A DNA stretch of 36,496 nucleotides from an uncultured Selenomonadales bacterium. GTDB lineage: Bacteria; Bacillota; Negativicutes; Selenomonadales; Selenomonadaceae. The stretch covers positions 1 to 36,496 of the forward strand of contig CAMJRX010000024.1 in NCBI GenBank assembly GCA_946408355.1, in the 5' to 3' direction. Below the pieces are notes generated by a model. That model searched no databases. It was not told where the DNA came from and saw only the letters and a program-made list of their open reading frames with translations. This document shows, piece by piece, positions 6,999-14,714 of this stretch. The first letter of the stretch is position 1, and each line of letters begins with the position of its first letter. The position numbers and the translations under genes were made by a program.

Positions 6999-8709
6999 GC
7001 GACTTTTATCATATATAAAGCCATATTTAGGGCGATTTTTGCTAGCAATCATCTGTATAATCTGTGCATCTGGAGCAAATTTATATTTACCTTGGATAAT
7101 TAAAGATATGATAGATAAAGTGCTCGCCGAACGCGATATGGCAATGTTAAATTTTATTTCGGTGAGTATCGTGGTCGTTTTTGCGATTCGCGGCGTATTT
7201 TATTACGGACAATCGTATTTAGTGTCGTATATCGGTCAAAGAGTGGTTGTAGACGTGCGCGAAGTCATGTTTAGGAAATTTCAGCGCATGCCAATGGAAT
7301 ATTTCGACAAACACCAGACAGGCGAGACAATGAGTTATTTAACAAATGATGTCGGGGCAATTCAATCAGCTTTAGTGGATAATTTAATCGAAATGTTCAC
7401 GGAAGGTGCAATTTTAATCGGTTCAATCGTTATGATGTTCTATTTAGACTGGAAATTAACGCTTTTAACGCTAATAACGGTTCCATTAGTCGGAATTTCG
7501 ATGCGAATATTTGGGAAAAAAATAAAATCGACGAGCCGAATAATTCAAGAAAAATTAGCAGATATAACGTCACTTTTACAGGAAAGTATATCGTCAATTC
7601 GAGTTGTAAAGTCATTTGTGCGCGAAAAATACGAAATAGAACGCTTTAAAGTAGAAAATGAGCTAAATTTTAAGGCGACAATAGATAATGTAAAAATAAC
7701 GAGTTTATTAACGCCGACGGTTGAATTTTTAGCGGCAGTAGCAGTAACTTTTATCGTATGGTTCGGCGGATACGAGGTTGTAAACGGAATAATTTCTGCT
7801 GGAGCGTTGGTTGCGTTCCTAACATACGCGGTAAATCTTGCAAATCCGGTAAAAAGATTGTCGAGAATATACGGACGACTGCAAAAAGCAATGGCGGCAA
7901 TAGATAGGATATTTGGAGTGCTAGATTTACCGGAAAAAGTAAATGATAAACCAAATTCGATAGAATTACCGCCGATAAAAGGAAATATAAGCGTAGAAAA
8001 TGTAACATTTAGCTATGACGGGGTGCATAATGCGCTGGAAAATGTAAATTTCGAGGTAAAACCAGGTCAGATGATAGCATTTGTGGGACCAAGTGGCGCA
8101 GGAAAATCGACAATCGCGAATTTAATACCGAGATTTTACGATGTAACGTCGGGAGCGATAAAAATTGACGGATTAGACATACGCGACGTAAAAATAGAAA
8201 GTTTAAGGGAACAAATAGGAATTGTACCACAAGAAACGCTATTATTTTCGACAACAGTCATGGAAAATATCAGATATGGGCGATTAAATGCGACGGACGA
8301 GGAAGTAAAAGCGGCGGCGCGTGCTGCAAACGCAGAAAAATTTATTTTGGAACTTCCGGAAGGCTATCAAACAAAAATAGGAGAACGCGGATTAAATTTA
8401 AGTGGTGGACAGCGTCAAAGAATGGCGATAGCGCGTGCAATGTTAAAAAATCCGCAAATATTAATTTTGGACGAGGCAACGAGTGCATTGGACACGGAAA
8501 GCGAAAAAATTGTACAGTCTGCACTTGATGATTTAATGATTGGTCGCACGAGTTTTGTAATAGCGCACCGATTGAGCACGATTTTTGACGCGGATAAAAT
8601 TTTTGTAATTGACAAGGGAAAAATTTGCGAATCAGGCACGCATAAAGAACTTTTAGAGCTTGGCGGCGTCTATAGCAACCTTTACAACATACAATTTAGC
8701 AAATTATAG
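6985..8709 (+). CDS. msbA: Lipid A export ABC transporter (MsbA type)
   Basis: A 574-aa fused half-transporter. Residues 1-300 hold the six-helix ABC type-1 membrane domain; the nucleotide-binding domain follows, with Walker A G-P-S-G-A-G-K-S-T (368-376), signature L-S-G-G-Q (472-476), Walker B I-L-I-L-D-E-A (about 492-498) and a switch histidine in I-A-H-R-L-S-T. The homodimer flips lipid A-core across the inner membrane using ATP. The general family also includes drug exporters, but the 14-base overlap with lpxB argues for lipid A. From about 6500 onward codon choice becomes strongly A-ending (ATA, GGA, AAA), unlike most genes in the window. Confidence 0.88.
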   Translation: MKNYKRLLSYIKPYLGRFLLAIICIICASGANLYLPWIIKDMIDKVLAERDMAMLNFISVSIVVVFAIRGVFYYGQSYLVSYIGQRVVVDVREVMFRKFQRMPMEYFDKHQTGETMSYLTNDVGAIQSALVDNLIEMFTEGAILIGSIVMMFYLDWKLTLLTLITVPLVGISMRIFGKKIKSTSRIIQEKLADITSLLQESISSIRVVKSFVREKYEIERFKVENELNFKATIDNVKITSLLTPTVEFLAAVAVTFIVWFGGYEVVNGIISAGALVAFLTYAVNLANPVKRLSRIYGRLQKAMAAIDRIFGVLDLPEKVNDKPNSIELPPIKGNISVENVTFSYDGVHNALENVNFEVKPGQMIAFVGPSGAGKSTIANLIPRFYDVTSGAIKIDGLDIRDVKIESLREQIGIVPQETLLFSTTVMENIRYGRLNATDEEVKAAARAANAEKFILELPEGYQTKIGERGLNLSGGQRQRMAIARAMLKNPQILILDEATSALDTESEKIVQSALDDLMIGRTSFVIAHRLSTIFDADKIFVIDKGKICESGTHKELLELGGVYSNLYNIQFSKL

Positions 8710-8723
8710 GGAGAAAATTAATT

Positions 8724-9602
8724 ATGACATGTGAAATTTGCCCGCGCAGGTGCAAAGTAGACCGAAAAAATAATTTAGGATACTGCAGAGCGGGAAAAAA
8801 GGTAAAAATTGCGTTGGTGAGCTTACATAAATGGGAGGAACCGTGTCTAGTCGGAAAAAATGGAGCAGGCACGATTTTTTTTTCGTATTGCAACTTAAAA
8901 TGCGTTTACTGCCAAAATTATTTAATAAGTCACGAGGGATTTGGCGCAGAAATTGAAATTGAACGTCTTGCAGAGATATTTATTGAGCAAGAGGCGCGAG
9001 GAGCGGCAAATATCGAGTTGGTGACGCCGACGCATTACACAAAACAAATTTGCGAGGCGATAGATATTGCTAAAAATCGCGGATTGACGTTGCCGATAGT
9101 TTGGAACTCAAATGCTTATGAAAATTTGGAGACATTAGAGCTTTTACGCGGTCGAGTGGATATTTTTTTGCCAGATTTAAAGTATTTTGATGATGAGACG
9201 GCAAAAATTTTATCTAATGCGCCGAATTATTTTGAAATAGCGACGCGAGCGATAAAAAAAATGTTTGAACTGGTTGGAGCGGCGAAATTTTCGGGAAAAA
9301 ATATGATTCGCGGGGTGATAGTGCGTCATTTAGTCCTGCCGAATTACAGAAAAGACGCGATTAAGCTTGTCGATTGGCTTTACGAGACATTTGGCGACGA
9401 AATTTATATAAGTTTGATGAATCAATACACTCCGATATATCGAGCAGCAGAATTTAAAAAAATAAGCCGCGCATTGACGACTTTTGAATATAAATCGGTC
9501 GTCGAACACGCGGTTAAGCTTGGAATAAAGAATTGTTTCGTTCAAATAGGCAAAACAGCCGATAAAAATTTCATTCCGGACTTTAATTTGAGCGGAATTT
9601 AA
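8724..9602 (+). CDS. Radical SAM protein, PflX/pyruvate-formate-lyase-activase-like
   Basis: The product has 292 aa. C56-x3-C60-x2-C63 (C-N-L-K-C-V-Y-C) binds the radical SAM [4Fe-4S] cluster. An N-terminal cysteine cluster (C3, C6, C10, C21) resembles the extra metal-binding motif of PflX-like proteins, often annotated as putative pyruvate formate-lyase activating enzymes. Members cleave S-adenosylmethionine to start radical chemistry; the target protein of this subgroup is not established. It starts 14 bases after msbA with a GGGAGA ribosome site, in the same run of genes and with the same A-rich codon use. Its stop overlaps the stop of the convergent gene. Confidence 0.8.
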   Translation: MTCEICPRRCKVDRKNNLGYCRAGKKVKIALVSLHKWEEPCLVGKNGAGTIFFSYCNLKCVYCQNYLISHEGFGAEIEIERLAEIFIEQEARGAANIELVTPTHYTKQICEAIDIAKNRGLTLPIVWNSNAYENLETLELLRGRVDIFLPDLKYFDDETAKILSNAPNYFEIATRAIKKMFELVGAAKFSGKNMIRGVIVRHLVLPNYRKDAIKLVDWLYETFGDEIYISLMNQYTPIYRAAEFKKISRALTTFEYKSVVEHAVKLGIKNCFVQIGKTADKNFIPDFNLSGI

Positions 9603-11851
9603 TTATCACTTCTATGCGGGAGCCACTCAACTTGAATTTTAATTTCGTAGTTGGCTTTAGTGTCTATGGCGCAAATATAAGGTTTATCGTGCCAAGTTGG
9701 CGTGAGAATATCAAAAATTTCTTGTCCATTTATCGTTAATTTAGTGTAATCAATCCAATAAGGCACATTTTTAGATTTATCTTCGGGGTTGCGAATGTGT
9801 TTTCCTCTAAGTAGCAAGCGAATTTGCCCGTCAACCGTAGATTTAACTGCGAATTCCAATTTGCCGGCGTAAGATTGGATTTGATAGCCGATTCCGTCCT
9901 TTTGAAACCAGTTAGGCTTGAGAACATTGGCTTTATCGTCGGAGAGGGAAATAATTTGAAAATCGCCCGCTGTCGACATTAATTTAACGTCAATTCGCGC
10001 TGTAAGATAATCTTGGAACTTACTAGGAATTTTAAATTCGTCGTTGTTAATTGTTACAAAATCTTGTTCGAGGAAATGTTTTATATCGTGATACAACGGA
10101 CGCTTTGATTGGCTAATTTCCACGTCGGATAAAACTCGTGCGACGCCCAAAACGGAATATAACGGACGATTGCGCCCGAAAACATGATTATCGTAGTAAT
10201 TTGCCGCATAATTATAGAGTTCTTTATCGAAATACTTAGTGAAAAGCGCGAAAACCCCGCTGGACTCAAAAGCCGATTTCATGCAAGATTCCGGCAAATT
10301 TCCGGGCAAACCGGGATTATTTTGCTTTGAAGAGAGGATTTTTTCCGTTTGCAAATCACGCGGTTGTAAATAAAACGATTTATTAACGCTAGATTTATTT
10401 TTTTTCTCATATTTAGGGAAACGTTCATTAATTTTTTTAGCGAATAGCAAAGTTTCTTTTGCAATAGAGCGATTACTATCGAAAGGAAACGTCAATAAAT
10501 CTGGTGCATAGCGAGTAAAAATCAACGCAATTAGCAAATTATAATCTGGACATTCGGGAGTATTAAGTTTAATAGTTCTAAGTTCGGGGTCGAGTGCAGG
10601 AGAAATTGCCAAATTATTTCTTCTGTACAAACCGAGAGCTTCCTTGCCAAAATGATGTCTGCAACGAGTTTCTTCGTATAAATACTGCATAATATCTATT
10701 GAATCAAAATCTTTAATGTTATGTTTATTACAAATGGAATTATACGCGGATTCAAGGATATTTTTTACGGAGTTAAAAATTTTATCGGATAAAGCGGCGG
10801 GATAGCGAGTTGTTTTACTAATTTGATTCGCTATAAATTTTTTCGGCGGCATATGCCAACGTTTTCTAATTGATTCGCCGGCATGACCTTTCAGATAGTA
10901 AACCTTATTAACAGTTTTTCTTGCCCAAGACACGGTTGGTAAGTTGCGAAAAGTATTTTGACTATACAAATCAATATCCCAAGCATCATTAAGGCTATAA
11001 TTTAAAAATTGTTGGGCAGGAAGCGACTGATTTAAATTAAAACCATAATGCGCCGCAATTTTAGAGGCTATCTGATAATCTTCCGCATGAGTATGAAGTC
11101 CGTCCGTAGAAGAATTAATTCGCACGGTATTTAAATCTATTCCCGAATGTAATAGCGGCACAATGGAAACACGACTATCAAAGCCGCCCGACAAATCAGC
11201 TTGAATAAATTTCGTATGTTGAGCCACGCCGTACAATACATCGCCCCAAAATTCAATCCAATTATCTAAAACGGCAATACCGGTTTCAGAATCGGGGGAA
11301 ATGCTGTGTTCTTTATAATCAATCAATTTAATTTGGAGATTTTTTTCTGATATGCCAATCGTAAGAATCGCGCTTCTATCTACGAGCTGAATTTCATTAA
11401 TTGCCGTTTCCAGATAAGAATGACTAGCAAGTTCATTAATCAGCAGATGATGACAATAATCGTGATTAACAGTCAACGGATATTTAAACTTAACGTGGTC
11501 GAGCAAACGGAAAAAAGAATTACTCAGCGCGAAATAATCGCCGTGACGGAAAAGATAAATGCCCCATGCGCCGTTCAAGTCCTGCTTAATTGTGATTTTG
11601 CCGTCTTGAACGTCGACATAGACATAGCAACCGCGTCCGTCCAAGCCTGCGATTGCTTCGGGTGTAAGATTATCGTCCTCGTAAATGCCACTACGTTGAA
11701 TCGAGTAGCCGTAAAGTCGAGGACGAACTTGAAATAAATTGTCAGAATCGATAAGGAAAAATTCTTTCTCTACGTCGAAATAATTTACGCTGTTTTTTTC
11801 AAGTTGCGTGACTTGTGCCAATAATTTTTTATGTTCGTCAGCGTTTATCAT
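9599..11851 (-). CDS. Asparagine-synthase-like protein with a C-terminal unrecognised domain
   Basis: The product has 750 aa from the second ATG. The first ATG (11857) is only 3 bases from AGGAGG, the second (11851) 9 bases, so the second is preferred. Residues about 1-180 resemble the N-terminal nucleophile fold of asparagine synthetases, but there is no Cys2, so glutamine hydrolysis is unlikely. The ATP-pyrophosphatase loop is S-G-G-F-D-S-R (about 221-227), the variant found in asparagine-synthase-related proteins of peptide and polysaccharide clusters. The last 130 or so residues look like a beta-rich domain. These enzymes adenylate a carboxylate to form an amide or similar bond; the substrate here is unknown. 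A strong own promoter precedes it. No precursor-peptide gene was seen nearby. Confidence 0.72.
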   Translation of the reverse strand: MINADEHKKLLAQVTQLEKNSVNYFDVEKEFFLIDSDNLFQVRPRLYGYSIQRSGIYEDDNLTPEAIAGLDGRGCYVYVDVQDGKITIKQDLNGAWGIYLFRHGDYFALSNSFFRLLDHVKFKYPLTVNHDYCHHLLINELASHSYLETAINEIQLVDRSAILTIGISEKNLQIKLIDYKEHSISPDSETGIAVLDNWIEFWGDVLYGVAQHTKFIQADLSGGFDSRVSIVPLLHSGIDLNTVRINSSTDGLHTHAEDYQIASKIAAHYGFNLNQSLPAQQFLNYSLNDAWDIDLYSQNTFRNLPTVSWARKTVNKVYYLKGHAGESIRKRWHMPPKKFIANQISKTTRYPAALSDKIFNSVKNILESAYNSICNKHNIKDFDSIDIMQYLYEETRCRHHFGKEALGLYRRNNLAISPALDPELRTIKLNTPECPDYNLLIALIFTRYAPDLLTFPFDSNRSIAKETLLFAKKINERFPKYEKKNKSSVNKSFYLQPRDLQTEKILSSKQNNPGLPGNLPESCMKSAFESSGVFALFTKYFDKELYNYAANYYDNHVFGRNRPLYSVLGVARVLSDVEISQSKRPLYHDIKHFLEQDFVTINNDEFKIPSKFQDYLTARIDVKLMSTAGDFQIISLSDDKANVLKPNWFQKDGIGYQIQSYAGKLEFAVKSTVDGQIRLLLRGKHIRNPEDKSKNVPYWIDYTKLTINGQEIFDILTPTWHDKPYICAIDTKANYEIKIQVEWLPHRSDN

Positions 11852-11874
11852 ACGCATCAGCCTCCTGAATTATT

Positions 11875-11903
11875 TTTATACCACACGGTAAACGCTATGT
11901 CAA
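11875..11903 (-). promoter_or_regulatory. Strong promoter for the asparagine-synthase-like gene
   Basis: Reading the minus strand: TTGACA (11903-11898), exactly 17 bases, then TATAAA (11880-11875). This is close to the housekeeping consensus and leaves a leader of only about 15-20 bases before the ribosome site and ATG 11851. Confidence 0.75.
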
Positions 11904-11931
11904 AAAAATTGCCATTGCCCATTGTGACAAT
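11902..11931 (-). terminator. Terminator of the trpS-lipoprotein unit
   Basis: On the minus strand ATTGTC and GGCAAT pair (6 bp, one G-T) around a loop of about 12 bases, followed by a run of seven T. The T run continues into the TTGACA of the next promoter, so one unit ends where the next begins. Confidence 0.5.
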
Positions 11932-11970
11932 AGCGGATTAAATGTTTCTAAACAAGTCGATTACTCAAAA

Positions 11971-13179
11971 TTATTTCTTGACCTTAACGCAAGCAACAAA
12001 TTTTTCGTAATTTTCCTTGACAACAGGATTAGTTGAGCTTTGTTCGGCGGCTTTTTGAATATTTTTCCAAGCGTCTTCATATTTTTTTTGTTTAAAGTAA
12101 GCAACGGCGATATTATTATAAGCATCGGGACCAATCGTCTCAATCGTCAGTGCGGTCTCAAAATCTTTAATCGCACCTTTAAAATCGTCTTTGGCGAGTT
12201 TAAGCCGCCCGCGATTGTACCAGCCGTAAACAAACTTATCATCAATGCTTAAAAGTTCGTCGTAAGTTTTAATGGCGTCGTCAAATTTTTTAATTTTCTC
12301 TTGTGCAAGTGCGAGGTCGAAGAGAGCCTCTTTAAGTTCGGATTCAACTTCCAACGCCGCCTTAAAGTCATCGCGTGCGCCGTAGAAATTTTCGCGCTCC
12401 ATATTTACCAGTCCACGATAGACATAAGCCGCCGCCTTATCGGACTCAAGCGTAACTTTTAAATCTGCCGCTTCCAATGAGGCGTCGGAGCCGTCAGGCA
12501 TTTGCGCTTGCAACCACAAGTTTAAAATATCTTCGCCGTAGTGATGACCGGGAACCGCCCATACACCGTTTAAATCCGTCCACTTTGTCAGCTTACCGAA
12601 AATTTGCGGGCGGAAATTTTTTATCAAGTCATAGCGCGGGTCGACAATTTCAACTTTAGGTGGACGTTTAGAGGCGTAAGAAAGCAAATGTTGAATATGA
12701 GCGCGAGCACCGAGTTGCGGCGTAGCAAAAAATCCGCCTTTGACGCCGCCGCCAGTCGTGCCCAATCCGCAAAAATTATTTTGTTCGGGAACAACGTCGC
12801 CGCCATAAGCCCATGTACCCGTTTCCTTTATCGCTTGACAAAGTGCAATGTCGGGACGAATGCCCTCGCGACCGGCTTCGACGTAATAAAGATGGACGAG
12901 TTGTTCGACTGTGCAGTTGAGTTTAGGAGCGGGATTGCGCGTTTTTATAAAGTTTACCATTTGCGCTTGAGTAGCGACCGGCTCTCCGAAAATTGGCACG
13001 TCCGAATAGTCTTCGCGCAAGACAATCATTGGCGAGCCGTGTGACGGTGATTCAACCAGTTCAATTTTCTTGAGTTGCTTTTTGTTAAATTTTACCTTTT
13101 CTTTTTTGGCGGCGTCCGCGCAGGCAGTTAGCGATAAAATTAAAGTTAAGATTAACGCAAGACTTAAAAATTTTTTCAT
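11971..13179 (-). CDS. Lipoprotein with glucosaminidase domain and TPR repeats
   Basis: The product has 402 aa. The start is ATG 13179 (AAGGGG 9 bases upstream); from there the N-terminus is a classic lipoprotein signal (M-K-K-F-L-S-L-A-L-I-L-T, lipobox L-T-A-C with C20). Residues about 68-185 match the glucosaminidase/LytG fold that cuts peptidoglycan glycan strands (A-L-C-Q-A-I-K-E-T-G-T-W, Q-N-N-F-C-G-L-G). From about 225 to the end lie about four tetratricopeptide repeats (Y-V-Y-R-G-L-V-N-M, A-L-F-D-L-A-L-A-Q-E, G-W-Y-N-R-G-R-L-K-L, A-Y-N-N-I-A-V-A-Y-F). It is probably anchored in an envelope membrane, with the TPR part recruiting partners. It follows trpS by 13 bases and is likely co-transcribed. 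Wall turnover is inferred. Confidence 0.82.
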   Translation of the reverse strand: MKKFLSLALILTLILSLTACADAAKKEKVKFNKKQLKKIELVESPSHGSPMIVLREDYSDVPIFGEPVATQAQMVNFIKTRNPAPKLNCTVEQLVHLYYVEAGREGIRPDIALCQAIKETGTWAYGGDVVPEQNNFCGLGTTGGGVKGGFFATPQLGARAHIQHLLSYASKRPPKVEIVDPRYDLIKNFRPQIFGKLTKWTDLNGVWAVPGHHYGEDILNLWLQAQMPDGSDASLEAADLKVTLESDKAAAYVYRGLVNMERENFYGARDDFKAALEVESELKEALFDLALAQEKIKKFDDAIKTYDELLSIDDKFVYGWYNRGRLKLAKDDFKGAIKDFETALTIETIGPDAYNNIAVAYFKQKKYEDAWKNIQKAAEQSSTNPVVKENYEKFVACVKVKK

Positions 13180-13192
13180 AAAATAAGACCCC

Positions 13193-14212
13193 TTACACAT
13201 TAAAGTAATCAATCTTCATAGCTCGTTTGACACGGTTAAGAACTTGCGACGCCTTAGCGCGAGCTTTCTTAGTGCCTTCTTTGAGAATATCCATAACTTC
13301 ATCGGGACGCGCCTCGTATTGAGCATGGCGACGGCGAATCGGCTCCAAAGTTTCCTCCAACACTTCGCGCAAATATTTTTTGACGGCAACATCTCCAAGC
13401 CCGCCGCGTTGATAATGTTCCTTAAGCTCTGCAACTTTGGCAGTGTCCTCCGCGAAGGCGTCAAGGTACGTGAAGACAACATTGCCCTCGATATGTCCAG
13501 GGTCGGAAATCTTTATGTGCGTCGGATCCGTGTACATATTTTTAATTTTAGTGGCAACCGTTGCGTTGTCGTCACTTAGGTAAATGCAGTTGCCAAGAGT
13601 CTTGCTCATCTTAGCCTTGCCGTCAATGCCGGGCAATCTTCTGCAAACTTGACTGCGCGGCAAGAAAATTTCCGGCTCAACTAAAAGTCCTTCGCCGTAA
13701 AGTTCATGCATTTTGCGAACGATTTCCCGCGTTTGCTCAAGCATAGGAGCTTGGTCTTCACCAACGGGCACAAGGTTTGCGTCGAAAGCTGTAATATCTG
13801 CCGCCTGACTGACAGGATAGCACAAGAATCCAGCGGGTATGCTAGTCTCGAAATTTTTTTGCGCGATTTCGCTTTTGACTGTTGGATTGCGCTCAAGCCG
13901 CGAAACCGTAACGATATTCATGTAGTAAGCGGTTAACTCGAACAGTTGCGGAATTTGCGATTGAATAAAAATCGTAGACTTAGCAGGGTCAATTCCAACG
14001 GCAAGATAATCTAATGCGACGTTCAAAATATTTTCGTGAACTTTAGCTGGCGTGCCCGCATGGTCGGTTAAAGCTTGCGCGTCGGCTATCATGATATAAA
14101 TTTCGTCGAATTCGCCCGAATTCTGCAAGCGAACGCGCTCGCGAAGAGAGCCAACATAATGTCCAAGATGAAGTTTACCTGTGGGTCTGTCGCCCGTCAA
14201 AATTATTTTCAT
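13193..14212 (-). CDS. trpS: Tryptophanyl-tRNA synthetase
   Basis: The product has 339 aa, the usual bacterial TrpRS length. The class I signatures are present: T-G-K-L-H-L-G-H near residues 11-18 (HIGH motif) and K-M-S-K-T near residue 200 (KMSKS motif); G-E-D-Q-A-P and the tryptophan-binding region are also recognisable. It charges tRNA-Trp in the cytosol. The start at ATG 14212 is chosen because GAGGAG lies just upstream and the family begins [12 protein letters not shown]; the further upstream ATG (14254) would add 14 unrelated residues. It shares its transcript with the lipoprotein gene downstream. Confidence 0.96.
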   Translation of the reverse strand: MKIILTGDRPTGKLHLGHYVGSLRERVRLQNSGEFDEIYIMIADAQALTDHAGTPAKVHENILNVALDYLAVGIDPAKSTIFIQSQIPQLFELTAYYMNIVTVSRLERNPTVKSEIAQKNFETSIPAGFLCYPVSQAADITAFDANLVPVGEDQAPMLEQTREIVRKMHELYGEGLLVEPEIFLPRSQVCRRLPGIDGKAKMSKTLGNCIYLSDDNATVATKIKNMYTDPTHIKISDPGHIEGNVVFTYLDAFAEDTAKVAELKEHYQRGGLGDVAVKKYLREVLEETLEPIRRRHAQYEARPDEVMDILKEGTKKARAKASQVLNRVKRAMKIDYFNV

Positions 14213-14242
14213 ACTGAAAACTCCTCTGTAAAAATTTCGTTG

Positions 14243-14270
14243 ATTATAACACATGCCAGAAAATTTTCAT
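14243..14270 (-). promoter_or_regulatory. Promoter for trpS
   Basis: Minus strand: ATGAAA (14270-14265), 16 bases, TATAAT (14248-14243), about 30 bases before the trpS ATG. The -10 is perfect, the -35 weak. No T-box motif was found in the leader. Confidence 0.5.
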
Positions 14271-14375
14271 ACACGCAGTAAAAAAAATCTACTCGCGGCT
14301 GATTGATTATAATGTTAATAGAATTGTCGCCATATCAATAACTCCTAACAAGTAATGAGACAGAAAACAAAAAAT

Positions 14376-14404
14376 TTGACAAAAAAGACTCCAGCAACTA
14401 TAAT
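14376..14404 (+). promoter_or_regulatory. Promoter for tRNA-Arg
   Basis: TTGACA (14376-14381), 17 bases, TATAAT (14399-14404): perfect consensus, ending 20 bases before the tRNA, as expected for a stable RNA gene. Confidence 0.85.
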
Positions 14405-14424
14405 CAGCGCGTTGTAAAAAATTT

Positions 14425-14501
<77 letters not shown>

Positions 14502-14515
14502 TATCGAAATAAACA

Positions 14516-14542
14516 AAGTCTCGTCAATCGACGGGGCTTTTT
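14516..14542 (+). terminator. Terminator after tRNA-Arg
   Basis: The ten-base arms AAGTCTCGTC and GACGGGGCTT pair (two G-T pairs) around the tetraloop AATC, then T5. Confidence 0.75.
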
Positions 14543-14549
14543 CCGTCTC

Positions 14550-14570
14550 GTGGGTCCATTTGTGGGTCCA
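14550..14570 (+). repeat. Short direct repeat near tRNA-Arg
   Basis: GTGGGTCCA occurs twice (14550-14558 and 14562-14570), 12 bases apart, followed by a simple GACGG/CGGAC-rich stretch to about 14606. Such repeats beside a tRNA gene could be remnants of an integration junction, but no matching copy of the tRNA 3' end was found in the window. The rest of 14571-14714 shows no gene. Confidence 0.35.
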
Positions 14571-14714
14571 CTGCCAAAATCGACGGACGGGACGGACAAA
14601 CGGACAATTTTGCATTAAAAATTGAAGCACTTAGTCTTTGTATAAATTTAAAGAAACTTTCGCGGCTATGTCGAAATTTCAAAAAATTTTTATATGTAAG
14701 GGAAATGTTCAGCT

